64,000 nt of DNA from Paenibacillus tritici (GCF_013204885.1 NZ_JABMKX010000005.1:62001-126000), one strand, 5' to 3'; positions 24,261 to 33,899 are shown, numbered from the stretch's first letter. Made by a program: numbers and translations. The notes: a model not told the origin generated them from the letters alone.

Positions 24261-24878
24261 GTGCAGACCTTGAAACGTTACAAATGGACTTGGCTGTTGC
24301 TGCTGCTCGCAGTGATAATGGCGGTCTATCTGGCAGTCCAGTCTTTTGATTTCGGAGGTAAGAAGCTGCCGGTCATCGGTCAGGTGCAGGACTTCTCTCT
24401 GGAGAATGTAGACGGGAAGCAGGTTAGTCTGGCGGATACGGAAGGCAAGGCAAGGCTGGTCTATTTCTTCTTCACCGTGTGTCCGGATGTATGTCCGATT
24501 ACCACCTTCATGCTGTCACAGACGCAGGATCTGTTGGTTAAGGATGGAAGCTTCGGCAAGGACGTCGAGTTTGTCTCGATTTCCTTCGATCCGAAGAATG
24601 ACACAAGGGAAGCGATCAAGGCCTTCGCTGATAAGTTCCATGCGGATTACAACGGGTGGTATTTCCTGCGGGGCGATCAGGAGCAGGTACGCAAGCTGGC
24701 AGCGGAATCCTTCAAGGTGATGATCTATGGCACAAGCAAGGATGACTTCGCCCACGCCAACCTTATTGGTCTTGTCGACAGGAACAACAATCTCCGGGGA
24801 TTGTATGATGCCGGGGATACAGAGAATGTAACGCCGGAGTTTTTGGCCCGGACGGTCAAGAAGCTGGCCCGCGAATAG
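24261..24878 (+). CDS. SCO1/SenC copper chaperone
   Basis: A membrane-anchored thioredoxin-like protein (205 residues) that delivers copper to the CuA centre of cytochrome oxidase. One N-terminal membrane helix (WTWLLLLLAVIMAVYLAV) is followed by the extracytoplasmic domain. Copper ligands are the CPDVCP cysteines and the His in DFAHANLI. The start is GTG behind GAGGGGGAGGG. It is cotranscribed with ctaB and ends at a long terminator. Confidence 0.95.
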   Translation: MQTLKRYKWTWLLLLLAVIMAVYLAVQSFDFGGKKLPVIGQVQDFSLENVDGKQVSLADTEGKARLVYFFFTVCPDVCPITTFMLSQTQDLLVKDGSFGKDVEFVSISFDPKNDTREAIKAFADKFHADYNGWYFLRGDQEQVRKLAAESFKVMIYGTSKDDFAHANLIGLVDRNNNLRGLYDAGDTENVTPEFLARTVKKLARE

Positions 24879-24901
24879 CATGGAATAGTGATGAAAGAAA
24901 G

Positions 24902-24953
24902 AAACGAGGGTGTCCGCAGGCAGTGAGTCTTCTGCCCGGGACACCCTCGTTTT
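24902..24953. terminator. Long bidirectional terminator
   Basis: AAACGAGGGTGTCC pairs perfectly with GGACACCCTCGTTT (14 bp), with an inner GGCAG/CTGCC hairpin. It separates sco (+) from the convergent toprim gene (-) five bases away. Confidence 0.9.
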
Positions 24954-24957
24954 GAGT

Positions 24958-25314
24958 TTATTCCATTCCCTGCGGATACGGCTGGGGATAGATAATGAAT
25001 TCCTCAAGTCCGGCCTTCTCCAGCTGGGTAATATTGTACTCGTCAGGAGTTCCTTCAACCCCGGCATAACCCTTTCGGGTATACATATGAACGGCATCGG
25101 GGAAAACGTCGCGCAGAACACCGCGGATTTTTTTGCCTGAGCTGTCATTATCCATATACAGATAGACCTCCCCGTCCCGGATCGTGTTCCGCAGGGTCTC
25201 CAGCTTAAGGGTGTTCAGTGTCCCGAAGGTGCACAGAATGTCGACCTCCGGTCCAAGCAGCCGTCTTAGGCGGCTGCGGTCGTTCTTGCCTTCGACAATA
25301 ATGGTAATGGACAT
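24958..25314 (-). CDS. Stand-alone toprim domain protein
   Basis: A 118-residue protein that is essentially one toprim domain, as in RNase M5 and DnaG. The conserved Glu is in IIVEGKNDRSRLRRLL and the DxD in VYLYMDNDSSGKKIRG. Such domains bind magnesium and catalyse strand cleavage or joining, or act in RNA maturation. TTG at 25320 and ATG at 25314 both lie in frame; the ribosome site (GGGGG) is weak. It lacks the RNase M5 C-terminal region, so its target is not known. Confidence 0.83.
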   Translation of the reverse strand: MSITIIVEGKNDRSRLRRLLGPEVDILCTFGTLNTLKLETLRNTIRDGEVYLYMDNDSSGKKIRGVLRDVFPDAVHMYTRKGYAGVEGTPDEYNITQLEKAGLEEFIIYPQPYPQGME

Positions 25315-25493
25315 ATACAATCAGCCCCCGGATCATAGTTGTTATGACGATATTGTACCTAAGCTGCGCTTTTTTTAACAGCTTGGTGTGCAATATGTAT
25401 TCATTCCCCGGGAAATGTCGTTATAAATAGATATACAGCAAACCATCACCCGGCAGGACAAATGCGGGTGATTGCTGGCGAATACGGGCAAAT

Positions 25494-26669
25494 TCAGGCA
25501 GCATGGCCGTTCCAGCCGGAAGCATAGGAGGGCAGCTTGCCGGCTCTGCCCGGAGGCAGCAGCAGAACGGCTGTCATCAGCAGAACGAACGCGATGAAGT
25601 AAGGGGAGACATGGTCCCTGAGCTGTCCGGCAGCCACAGGTCCGGCGAAGGCCCCCAGCGACATGGCGATGGATTGCATCGAGAAGGTGCGGCCCAGCCG
25701 GCCTGCCCCGCCCAGGCTGATGAAGAGGGAGGCCATGGCCGGGAATAACACCCCTTTGGCTGATCCAAGCAGGAATAGCACGATTCCGGCGGGAATGCTG
25801 CGGAAGGCGGCCAGGCAGAAGAAGCAGAGAGCCATTCCGAGCAGGGCGGCTGCAATACGGATGCCTGGTGAGACGCGGTTCAGGAAGAACAGGCAGAGAG
25901 TCACAAGTGCACCCAGGCTGAGCAGGGAGAGTAGAATTCCCGTTGACATGATTCCGTCTTTTCCCTGTGACAGGGGAAGCTCGAAGAATAATACTCCCTG
26001 GGAACAGGAGACGAAGAAGGGCAGCAGATAGTAACGCCTGGATACAGGTGGACTGGCGGCTGCGGACGCTCCGGGCAGCTTCTTCTGAAGCGGCAGCACC
26101 GGCTTCTGCAGAGCCAGCGAAGGATTATGCTTCGGCACGCTGAAGAACGCCATAACACCGGTGAAGATCAAGAGCCAGCCCAGGGTGCTGAAGGTGCCGG
26201 AGTAGCCGGCTTTGGCTACGATGAATGCTCCGGCGGCAGGTGAGACTACAGAGGCCAGCGTGTGAATAATCCCGTTGCCTGACATGTATTTGCCCTGGGT
26301 CGCAGGGTCAGATGAGAGCGAAGCCAGCAGGGTCATGCAGGCAGGGGAGAGGAACGCCAGTGCGAACCCGCTTGCCGCGCGCAGCAGGAGCAGATGCCAG
26401 GGCAGCTGCGCATGGGCCTGCAGCAGCAGAATAACACCCGCTACGGTAAGGGCAAACACGATGTAGCGGCGGCTGCCGTTGCGGTCAACAAGCACACCGG
26501 CCAGCAGATTGCCCGGGAGGTGGGTCAGGGAATACATCCCCATCATCCAGCCGATGAAGGCCGGTCCCGCTCCCAGGGACATGGCAAAGGGCGTCAGAAT
26601 AGGATACTGGGCATGTAAATCGAAGAAGGCCAGGAACATGAAGAGATACAGCCACATTGCAGTTTTCAC
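25494..26669 (-). CDS. MFS transporter
   Basis: A 12-span major facilitator of 391 residues. The motif-A-like loop reads LAGVLVDRNGSRRYIV between helices 2 and 3. A soluble loop at about 185-205 (LQKPVLPLQKKLPGASAA) separates the two halves. The start is GTG with GGAGG eight bases upstream. No substrate is evident from sequence or neighbours, which are an unrelated toprim gene and a divergent membrane-protein gene. Drug efflux and sugar efflux are both possible. Confidence 0.85.
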   Translation of the reverse strand: MKTAMWLYLFMFLAFFDLHAQYPILTPFAMSLGAGPAFIGWMMGMYSLTHLPGNLLAGVLVDRNGSRRYIVFALTVAGVILLLQAHAQLPWHLLLLRAASGFALAFLSPACMTLLASLSSDPATQGKYMSGNGIIHTLASVVSPAAGAFIVAKAGYSGTFSTLGWLLIFTGVMAFFSVPKHNPSLALQKPVLPLQKKLPGASAAASPPVSRRYYLLPFFVSCSQGVLFFELPLSQGKDGIMSTGILLSLLSLGALVTLCLFFLNRVSPGIRIAAALLGMALCFFCLAAFRSIPAGIVLFLLGSAKGVLFPAMASLFISLGGAGRLGRTFSMQSIAMSLGAFAGPVAAGQLRDHVSPYFIAFVLLMTAVLLLPPGRAGKLPSYASGWNGHAA

Positions 26670-26777
26670 GGATTACACCTCCAGATTGGTGGCCAGTTGC
26701 TGTATTATGGATAAGTCCATCAGAAGACACAGCCTACTTGTACTTTACGTGCGGCTGAGGGGGCTTATACCAATTTC

Positions 26778-26806
26778 TTGACAACCCCTGTATGCGGTTC
26801 TGTATT
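26778..26806 (+). promoter_or_regulatory. Possible promoter upstream of the 26921 gene
   Basis: TTGACA (26778-26783), 17 bases, TGTATT (26801-26806). A second TATAAT-like box lies near 26840. Either could drive the membrane-protein pair. Confidence 0.5.
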
Positions 26807-26920
26807 CCGGCAACCATGAATTATAAGGGTCATTGATGTATAATAATTAATATTAATGAAATGTCTGACGGGACGGAGTCCTGAAGTGGCGAAATTTGCG
26901 ATTGGGGTGTTGTGAAATTG

Positions 26921-27364
26921 ATGAATCCGGAAGTATGGTCACAATTTATCAGAGAAAATTGGCTTGTTATCGTTATTGCGCTTGTCCTGCTGTTTGCAGT
27001 TGTTAACATCGTTAAGACTATGCTGAAATGGGCAATTGTTGTCGTTATTGTTGTAGGGCTCTTCATCTATAGCGGAGTAACCATGGACCAGATTGGTAAT
27101 GCCGTTAACCAAGTGGCGGACGGAACGGTCAGTACTCTGAAGAAGGAAGCGCAAGAGGTTATGTTAAAAGAGGCGCAGGAGGCTGTATATACCTCCGGGG
27201 GTGACGGCACCTTCACCATCACTACTCCTAATCTGGAGGTGAAAGGCTCCGCTGCAGAGGACAAGGTAGAGGTGGTCTTCCGCGGAGTCAGCCTTGGGAA
27301 GTGGAGTGTTACGGATACGACCAAAACCTTCATCGACGAAGCCCGGAAGCAGGCAGGTAAATAA
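26921..27364 (+). CDS. Small membrane protein with exported domain
   Basis: Unrecognised protein of about 147 residues. Two close hydrophobic segments (WLVIVIALVLLFAVVNIV and WAIVVVIVVGLFIYSGV) are followed by a soluble domain (EVMLKEAQEAVYTSGGDGTF.. VEVVFRGVSLGKWSV). A GTG start at 26912 is possible but has poor spacing. It precedes a CvpA-like/transglutaminase gene by 48 bases on the same strand and probably shares its transcript, so both may act at the envelope. Confidence 0.75.
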   Translation: MNPEVWSQFIRENWLVIVIALVLLFAVVNIVKTMLKWAIVVVIVVGLFIYSGVTMDQIGNAVNQVADGTVSTLKKEAQEVMLKEAQEAVYTSGGDGTFTITTPNLEVKGSAAEDKVEVVFRGVSLGKWSVTDTTKTFIDEARKQAGK

Positions 27365-27412
27365 CAGTGCAGGGAATCAAGCGATACCCGCAGGACCGGA
27401 AGGAGGAGTGAT

Positions 27413-28555
27413 ATGCTGAATAGCTGGGTAGATAGTCTTAGTGAAGCTAATATCATCTCCATCGTTCTGCTGCTGGTTGTACTGTGCTCTGCATTGCAGG
27501 GCTGGGGCCGGGGCTTCAGGAGGGCAGCCGGAGGGCTGTTCGGACTGCTGGGGTCAGGACTGCTGGCAGCAGCGTCTCTGGTTATGGCGATTCCGGCAGC
27601 GGTGTATCTCTCGCCTGCTGCCGGGAACTGGGCATCAAGCCTTACCCCGCCGGATGCCAAGCTAAGCCAGTGGCAGCAGTTGTATTACACAGGCGCCTCT
27701 GTCCTGGCGAATTCGCCGGTCGTACGGTTTCTGCTGCTGCTCTTGCTGTGCTACAGCCTGATTCGGCTGCTGCTGGGTCTGCTGTTCCTGCTGCTGCCCA
27801 TCCGTCTGCCGCGCTTGTCTGGGCGGACGTCCGGGAAGATTACGGGTGCCAGCCGGTTAAGCGGAGCCTTACTGGGTACCGCAGCAGGGCTTACCCGTGC
27901 TATGGTGCTGGTCTTTGTTCTGTATATCGGGGTGGCCCTGAACCCGGACAGCAGCTTCAGCCGTTATGTGCAGTCTTCACCGATCTACAGCCAGAGTGCG
28001 GAAGCGGTCTTCGAGCCGCTGGCCGGTGAACAGGTCAGAGGGAAGCTTCCGGTGCTGACCAAAGCGGTAGCCGCGGAGATGAGCGATATTCTCCGGCGCA
28101 AATATGAAGTGATTGACCATGAGATCTCGGCGGATATTGCCGGTGCAGCCGCAGATATTGCCGGACAAGCCAGCGGGGATGAGGAGAAGGCCAAGCTGCT
28201 GTATGACTGGATCGGCTCACGTATTGCCTATGACTACGATAAGGCAGAGAATTATGAGCAGAGACGGATCTGGCATGAGCAGACTCCGCAGGATACGATG
28301 GATACCCGGCTTGGGGTGTGCATTGATTACGCGCGCCTCTATGCTATGATGGCCCGTTCCCAAGGGCTTCAGGTGCGTGTCGTCACCGGCAGAGGGTATG
28401 ACGGTCAAGGCGGCTATGGTCCCCATGCCTGGAATGAGGTCTACATCAGCAGCAGCAAGGCCTGGATACCGCTTGACTCTACCTGGGCCAGCAGCGGCAA
28501 CTGGTTCAATTCCAAGGATTTCGATTCTACGCATATCAAGGAGAACATCCTGTGA
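27413..28555 (+). CDS. CvpA-like membrane domain fused to transglutaminase
   Basis: A 380-residue membrane protein. Residues 1-190 hold four or five hydrophobic segments arranged as in CvpA-family proteins (LQGWGRGFRRAAGGLFGLLGS). The C-terminal half is a transglutaminase-like domain with catalytic Cys in TRLGVCIDYARLYAMMARS, His in GPHAWNEVYI and Asp in IPLDSTWA. Transglutaminase-like domains act as proteases or cross-linkers; with this membrane anchor an envelope role is likely. GGAGGAG precedes the ATG. It is followed by two class B penicillin-binding protein genes, a context that points towards the cell wall. The substrate is unknown. Confidence 0.82.
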   Translation: MLNSWVDSLSEANIISIVLLLVVLCSALQGWGRGFRRAAGGLFGLLGSGLLAAASLVMAIPAAVYLSPAAGNWASSLTPPDAKLSQWQQLYYTGASVLANSPVVRFLLLLLLCYSLIRLLLGLLFLLLPIRLPRLSGRTSGKITGASRLSGALLGTAAGLTRAMVLVFVLYIGVALNPDSSFSRYVQSSPIYSQSAEAVFEPLAGEQVRGKLPVLTKAVAAEMSDILRRKYEVIDHEISADIAGAAADIAGQASGDEEKAKLLYDWIGSRIAYDYDKAENYEQRRIWHEQTPQDTMDTRLGVCIDYARLYAMMARSQGLQVRVVTGRGYDGQGGYGPHAWNEVYISSSKAWIPLDSTWASSGNWFNSKDFDSTHIKENIL

Positions 28556-28662
28556 GAAGGAAGCGGTGGCTCTTGCATCTATGGTACAATAAACAGCGGG
28601 CAGGAAGAGGTCTTGCCCGTGTTCACGAATAATCGGCTCTGCATACCATACAAGGAGAGGAC

Positions 28663-30726
28663 ATGGCTGTGAGATGGTTCGGTAAGCCGGGTTCCGGCCC
28701 GGATAATGGAGTACCCCGCAACTACCTGAGCTTACGCATAAATCTGTTTTTCTTCGGCACTTTTTTTATTTTTGTATTGATTCTTATCCGTCTTGCCGGA
28801 CTGCAGTTTGTTGAGGGTTCCAGTCTAAGCGAAGTGGAGGCCAGCCGTGAGACCAAGGATGTTCCGCTTGCGGCCATCCGGGGAACCATTCGCGCGGCTG
28901 GAGGCGAGAGCATCGCCCACTCCACTCCGGTACAGTCGTTATATGTTACATTAACCAAAGAATACACAGCGAAGGTCAAGAATAAGAATACCGGCCTTTA
29001 TGAACTCACGGCTGAGGCTAAGGCGAATATAGATTCGCTGGTGACGCAGCTCGTCTCTGTTTTTGAACAGTATGGAGATCCTGCTGCCAAGAAGCTTGGC
29101 CGGGAGGATATCCTGGCTCTGCTGGACCTTGACTATAAGAAGTCGCTGGGTTATGTCCCGCGTAAGATCAAGGCCGGGCTTACGATGAAGGAAGTCGCCC
29201 GTCTTATGGAGAACAAGCAGAATTATCCCGGAATGTCTGTTGTGGAGGAGAGCATCCGCCATTACGACAAGGACACGGTGGCCGTTCAGACCGTAGGTTA
29301 TATGAAGCCGTTCCGTGCTACAGAGGATTATAATGTATACAAGAATATCCGTAATGCCATGAAACAAATGGACGCGGACCCCGGACTCAGTTACAGGGAA
29401 GATGAATTTGTCGGGATATATGGCCTGGAACAGCAGTACCAGCGGGAGCTTAGGGGCAAGAACGGATATCAGACCCTTTCGGTGAACGCGCAGAATATGG
29501 CTGAGGAAGTGATCGCTTCAGTTCCTCCTGTCAAGGGCAACGATATCTGGATGACGATCAACAAGAACATTCAGCTTAAGACAGAGCAGGCGATCATGGA
29601 TCAGATCAGTTGGCTGCATCGTAATCCGGTACAGGGAAAGCTTCATAAGGATGCCCTCACGGGGTATGCCGTGGCGATGGAAGTCGATACAGGCAACATA
29701 GTGGCTATGGCCAGTATGCCGGACTACGATACGAATGTCTGGAATGCCGATAAGCTGCCGACGGAAGTGTACGATAAGATCAAGGATAATTACCAGAACG
29801 GAACGATTACCCAGAACACCTCCGGTGTCTCCGGCCATGGTCTGCAGTCATTGATCTTACTGGGTTCAACAATTAAGCCGTTAAGTGTGTTGATTGGTCT
29901 GCAAGAAGGTTTATTCACAACTGGAGATACTTATATAGATAAAGGGATTGCATATTTCGGCAAAGATAACAGCTCATCGGTGAAGAATTCCTCCGGCCAC
30001 GTGCTGGGGCCGCTTGATCCGGCGAAGGCCATCCAGGAGTCCTCCAATGCTTTTATGGTTGAATGGGTCGGCAATGCGCTGTATAAGAAGTATCAGGGAG
30101 AAGCCATCGAAGTGTGGGATAAGTACATGAAGGCCTTCGGTCTCGGGGTGTCCACACAGAGTGGACTGCCCGGAGAGAGCGACGGTGTTGCCGATTACAA
30201 GAGTAAGGGGCAGACTGTCCAGGCGGCGATGGTCTATGCTTCCTTCGGGCAGAAGGGGAAATACACGGCTCTCCAGCTGGCCCAGTACACGGCCACACTT
30301 GCCAACGAAGGCATGCGGATCAAGCCGCAGCTCGTCAGCAGGATAACCGATCCTGAAGGCCATACCGTTAAGCAATTTGGACGGGAAGTACTGGATAGCA
30401 TCTCGTTCGACCCTTCGTACTGGAAGGAGATCAAGCGGGGGATGAATACGAAGGTATCGGCCTTTGACGGATTCCCGTATGACTTCGCCCGCAAGACGGG
30501 AACCTCTGAGATGGAAGCCTTCGGGGCCATCCGCGACAACGGGGTATTCATTGCCTATGCTCCGCGTGAGCATCCTAAGCTTGCGGTCGCCGTGCTCATT
30601 CCGGAAGGCGGTTTTGGTTCGAACAGTGCCGCACCGGTAGCACGCCGGATTTTTGATGCCTATGATTTTGAATATGGACTGGATGGAGTCCCCAAGAAGA
30701 ATGTACCCGAGTCAACGGTGGACTAA
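28663..30726 (+). CDS. Class B penicillin-binding protein, first of a tandem pair
   Basis: A transpeptidase of 687 residues anchored by one N-terminal membrane helix (FFFGTFFIFVLILIRLAGL). The N-terminal dimerisation domain follows (AAIRGTIRA and later segments), then the transpeptidase domain with all three motifs: Ser in GSTIKPL (SxxK), SSN in QESSNAFM and KTGT in FARKTGTSE. Resembles PbpA/PbpH of Bacillus, which cross-link peptidoglycan during elongation. AAGGAG precedes the ATG. The next gene is a paralogue of nearly the same length, 34 bases away, so the two arose by tandem duplication and are likely cotranscribed. Confidence 0.93.
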   Translation: MAVRWFGKPGSGPDNGVPRNYLSLRINLFFFGTFFIFVLILIRLAGLQFVEGSSLSEVEASRETKDVPLAAIRGTIRAAGGESIAHSTPVQSLYVTLTKEYTAKVKNKNTGLYELTAEAKANIDSLVTQLVSVFEQYGDPAAKKLGREDILALLDLDYKKSLGYVPRKIKAGLTMKEVARLMENKQNYPGMSVVEESIRHYDKDTVAVQTVGYMKPFRATEDYNVYKNIRNAMKQMDADPGLSYREDEFVGIYGLEQQYQRELRGKNGYQTLSVNAQNMAEEVIASVPPVKGNDIWMTINKNIQLKTEQAIMDQISWLHRNPVQGKLHKDALTGYAVAMEVDTGNIVAMASMPDYDTNVWNADKLPTEVYDKIKDNYQNGTITQNTSGVSGHGLQSLILLGSTIKPLSVLIGLQEGLFTTGDTYIDKGIAYFGKDNSSSVKNSSGHVLGPLDPAKAIQESSNAFMVEWVGNALYKKYQGEAIEVWDKYMKAFGLGVSTQSGLPGESDGVADYKSKGQTVQAAMVYASFGQKGKYTALQLAQYTATLANEGMRIKPQLVSRITDPEGHTVKQFGREVLDSISFDPSYWKEIKRGMNTKVSAFDGFPYDFARKTGTSEMEAFGAIRDNGVFIAYAPREHPKLAVAVLIPEGGFGSNSAAPVARRIFDAYDFEYGLDGVPKKNVPESTVD

Positions 30727-30760
30727 CAGGTTATTTTATGATGTAGAGGAGTGAAAAACT

Positions 30761-32860
30761 GTGGGTGTTTTCCGAAAGCAGGCCTCCCCCCCGGACGAGA
30801 AAAACAGCAAGAGCTCGCTTGGCCTGCGGCTTAACGTGTTTTTCTTCAGCACGTTTGTCATTTTTTGTGTAATTATTATCCGTCTGGCCGTTATTCAATT
30901 TGTTGAAGGACCCATGCTGACCGAGGTAGAGACCAGCCGGGATACCAAAAGCGTGCCGCTAGCCTCTATCCGGGGATCGATCCTGGCAGCGGAGGGGGAG
31001 AAATTAGCTTATTCCAGCTCTGTGCAATCGCTCTATGTTACGCTCACCCAGGAATATACAGCGAAGGCGGTGGACAAGGAGACAGGTATCAGTGCCCTGA
31101 AGCCGGAGTCCAGAGCCAATGCTTATGCACTGGCGAATCGCCTGGTAGCGAAATTCGACGAATATGGCGATCCGAACGGTGAGAAGCTGACGGTTAATGA
31201 AGTGATTAGCTCACTTGATTTATATTTCAAGAAATCCTCGGGTTATATGGCTCGCAAGATCAAAACCGGTCTGACCGCTAAGGAAATTGCCTACTTCATG
31301 GAACACAAGAGCGAATTCCCGGGGCTGGAGATTGTGGAAGAAGGCGTGCGCCACTATGACAAGGATACCGTTGCCGTACAGACGGTCGGGTATATCAAGC
31401 CCTTCAGATCATCAAACACCCTGAACATCTATAAGAATATTCAGAATGCTATGAAGAAGCTCGACGCAGATCCCGGCCTCAACTATAAAGATGATGAATT
31501 CGTCGGTTTTGACGGTCTGGAGCTTCAGTATCAACGCGAACTGCGTGGTAAGAACGGCTATCAGGTCATTTCAGTGAATCCGCAAAATATGGCCGAAAAA
31601 GTGGAAAAAGTGGTTCCTCCTGAAAAGGGGAACGATATCTGGACCACAATCAATAAAAATATTCAGCTTAAGACGGAACAGGCTATTATGGAGCAGATCC
31701 GCTGGCTCCATTCGAATACCGTTCAGGGTAGAACTCACCCCGATGCCGTAACGGGTTATGCCGTAGCGATGGAGGTGGATACCGGGAATATTGTAGCTAT
31801 GGCTAGTATGCCTGACTATGACACCAACGTCTGGACATCACCAAAACTGGATGCAGAAGTCTGGAACAAGATCATGACCAATTACCAGAACGGGACGATT
31901 ACCCCCTTCTCTTCAGGTATCTCGGGACATGAGTTCAGTTCATCCGTTTTCCTCGGCTCCACGATCAAACCGCTAACTGTGTTGATTGGGCTTCAGGAAG
32001 GTTTTATCACCACACGTTCTTCCTACTCAGACACAGGGAGCACGAAATTCGGGAAAGCGGGACATGAAACTACGGTTAAGAATTCGGGCGGGCATGCTTA
32101 CGGATATTTCAACTCACCCGCAGATGCGATTGAGAAATCCTCCAACGTATTTATGATTGACAAGGTGGGCAAGAAATTGTACGAAAAGTACCGGGCTGAG
32201 GGTGTGAATGTCTGGGATAGATATATGAAGGAATTTGGCCTTGGTGTAGCAACAGGAGTAGGATTACCCAATGAATACAAAGGTTTCCTGAACTATTTTA
32301 AAGAAGCGGAAAGAGGCAGTGTCCAGTCTGCACTTGTCTATGCATCTTTTGGACAACAGGGAAGTTACACCGCCCTTCAACTTGCACAATACACATCTAC
32401 GATTGCGAATCAAGGAGAACGGATTAAGCCGCAATTAGTCAGCAAAATCACCGATTCCTCCAATAATGTTGTGAAATCCTTCGAACGTGAAGTATTGAAT
32501 AAAGTGGATTTTGACAAGGCTTATTGGAGAGAAGTTATTAGCGGAATGAAGAGTAAGGTTAGCAGTTTTGATGATTTCCCTTATGATTTCGCCCGCAAGA
32601 CGGGGACCTCGCAGCAGGTGGGTAAAGGACAAATACGCGATAACGGGGTATTTATTGCCTTTGCTCCGCGTAATAATCCTAAGCTGGCGGTTGCGGTGGT
32701 GATCCCGGAAGGCGGATTCGGCTCCAACAGTGCCGCACCGGTCGCCCGTAAAATATTCGATGCCTATGACTGGGAATACGGACTGGATGGCGTGCCCAAG
32801 AAAAGCCTGAAGCCAGAAAACGCCGCAGGTGCAGATAATACTGCAGCAACAAACAACTGA
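30761..32860 (+). CDS. Class B penicillin-binding protein, second of a tandem pair
   Basis: A 699-residue paralogue of the gene just upstream. The membrane helix is VFFFSTFVIFCVIIIRLAV. The catalytic motifs are intact: GSTIKPLT (SxxK), EKSSNVFM (SSN) and FARKTGTSQ (KTGT). Many stretches are shared with the first copy, for example KNIQLKTEQAIM and YAVAMEVDTGNIVAMASMP. The C-terminal tail is extended (PENAAGADNTAATNN). The start is GTG behind GAGGAG. Because both copies keep their active sites, each is probably functional, perhaps with different timing or beta-lactam affinity. Confidence 0.93.
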   Translation: MGVFRKQASPPDEKNSKSSLGLRLNVFFFSTFVIFCVIIIRLAVIQFVEGPMLTEVETSRDTKSVPLASIRGSILAAEGEKLAYSSSVQSLYVTLTQEYTAKAVDKETGISALKPESRANAYALANRLVAKFDEYGDPNGEKLTVNEVISSLDLYFKKSSGYMARKIKTGLTAKEIAYFMEHKSEFPGLEIVEEGVRHYDKDTVAVQTVGYIKPFRSSNTLNIYKNIQNAMKKLDADPGLNYKDDEFVGFDGLELQYQRELRGKNGYQVISVNPQNMAEKVEKVVPPEKGNDIWTTINKNIQLKTEQAIMEQIRWLHSNTVQGRTHPDAVTGYAVAMEVDTGNIVAMASMPDYDTNVWTSPKLDAEVWNKIMTNYQNGTITPFSSGISGHEFSSSVFLGSTIKPLTVLIGLQEGFITTRSSYSDTGSTKFGKAGHETTVKNSGGHAYGYFNSPADAIEKSSNVFMIDKVGKKLYEKYRAEGVNVWDRYMKEFGLGVATGVGLPNEYKGFLNYFKEAERGSVQSALVYASFGQQGSYTALQLAQYTSTIANQGERIKPQLVSKITDSSNNVVKSFEREVLNKVDFDKAYWREVISGMKSKVSSFDDFPYDFARKTGTSQQVGKGQIRDNGVFIAFAPRNNPKLAVAVVIPEGGFGSNSAAPVARKIFDAYDWEYGLDGVPKKSLKPENAAGADNTAATNN

Positions 32861-32924
32861 TATAATACAATAAACAATTGCTCCCGTGAATGGAGAGCAT
32901 AATACAAGAATGGAGGGGTGGCAT

Positions 32925-33704
32925 ATGACTGCCAAATACCGCCTGCTTGCTTTGGATATGGATGGAACCCTACTGAATGATGAACAGAAGATTACCCCAC
33001 TGACGGTGGAATGGATTAAAAAAGCGATGGATGCCGGTGTACATGTCTGTCTGTCTACCGGGCGTTCTTCGCGCAGTGCGATGCCTTATGCGGATCAGCT
33101 AGGCTTGAAGACTCCGATGATTATGGTGAACGGGAGTGAAGTCTGGCGCGCACCTCATGAGCTGTACCGCCGGTCTCTGATGGATGTGGAGCTGGTCAAG
33201 CAGATGCATAAGATTGCTGAGGAGTTCGATATCTGGTTCTGGGCTTATTCTGTAGATGAGGTATACAACCGGGATAGCTGGGACGGGGACATTGACAGCA
33301 GGGAATGGTTGAAATTCGGTTATTCCACAGAGGATAACGATATCCGTCATAAGCTGCTTATGCGGCTGCAGGAGCTGGGCGGACTGGAGATTACCAACTC
33401 CTCACCTTTCAACCTGGAGATTAATCCGATGGGTGTCAACAAGGCTACAGGCATACTTGAAGTATGCAAGCTGCTTGGTATTGATATGTCCCAGGTCGTT
33501 GCCGTGGGCGACAGCCTTAACGATCTGGCGGCCATTCAGCAGGCCGGCTTCGGTGTGGCGATGGGCAATGCCCAGGAAGTCGTCAAGCAGGAAGCGGATG
33601 CGGTGGTGGCTACGAACAACGAAGACGGCATCGCGGAAGTGATTCAGAAGTATATTCTGGCGGAAGCCGGGACCTCAGCCGGCAGGATTTCTAAGCAGGC
33701 GTAG
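32925..33704 (+). CDS. HAD-superfamily Cof-type phosphatase
   Basis: A cytoplasmic sugar-phosphate or flavin-phosphate phosphatase of 259 residues. Motif I is LALDMDGTLL, motif II LSTGRSSRSA, motif III NKATG (Lys) and motif IV VVAVGDSLNDLAAIQQAG; a C2-type cap lies between. Frame runs upstream, but GGAGGGG lies eight bases before the ATG at 32925. It follows the PBP genes by 65 bases on the same strand. The family is broad, so the substrate cannot be given. Confidence 0.92.
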   Translation: MTAKYRLLALDMDGTLLNDEQKITPLTVEWIKKAMDAGVHVCLSTGRSSRSAMPYADQLGLKTPMIMVNGSEVWRAPHELYRRSLMDVELVKQMHKIAEEFDIWFWAYSVDEVYNRDSWDGDIDSREWLKFGYSTEDNDIRHKLLMRLQELGGLEITNSSPFNLEINPMGVNKATGILEVCKLLGIDMSQVVAVGDSLNDLAAIQQAGFGVAMGNAQEVVKQEADAVVATNNEDGIAEVIQKYILAEAGTSAGRISKQA

Positions 33705-33766
33705 CTGTGTTAATGAGTTTCATCAAATTTTTATAGCTTTATCTGAAAGACAACAAATGGTGGGGA

Positions 33767-33899
33767 GTAACGGAGGGGAAGTTTGAGCTGTAGGAGCGTC
33801 AGCGACCGCCTTTGTCACCGGATTTCCACCGCGAACAGCGGTATAAATCAAGAAATCTGGTGACAACAGCGGCCGGAAGCCAAAATTCACCGCAGTTAC
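33767..33899 (+). repeat. Dispersed structured repeat, copy B
   Basis: The outer stem pairs GTAAC (33767) with GTTAC (33895), continued by GAAGTTTGAGCT with AGCCAAAATTC. The inner stem TTTGTCACCGGATTTC / GAAATCTGGTGACAAC pairs almost fully, around a hairpin ACCGC-GAACA-GCGGT. It carries the conserved GTAGGAGCG..AGCG and ACAGCGGCCGGA blocks. It lies between the HAD gene and the DUF456 gene, in the same orientation as copies A and C. Confidence 0.8.
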
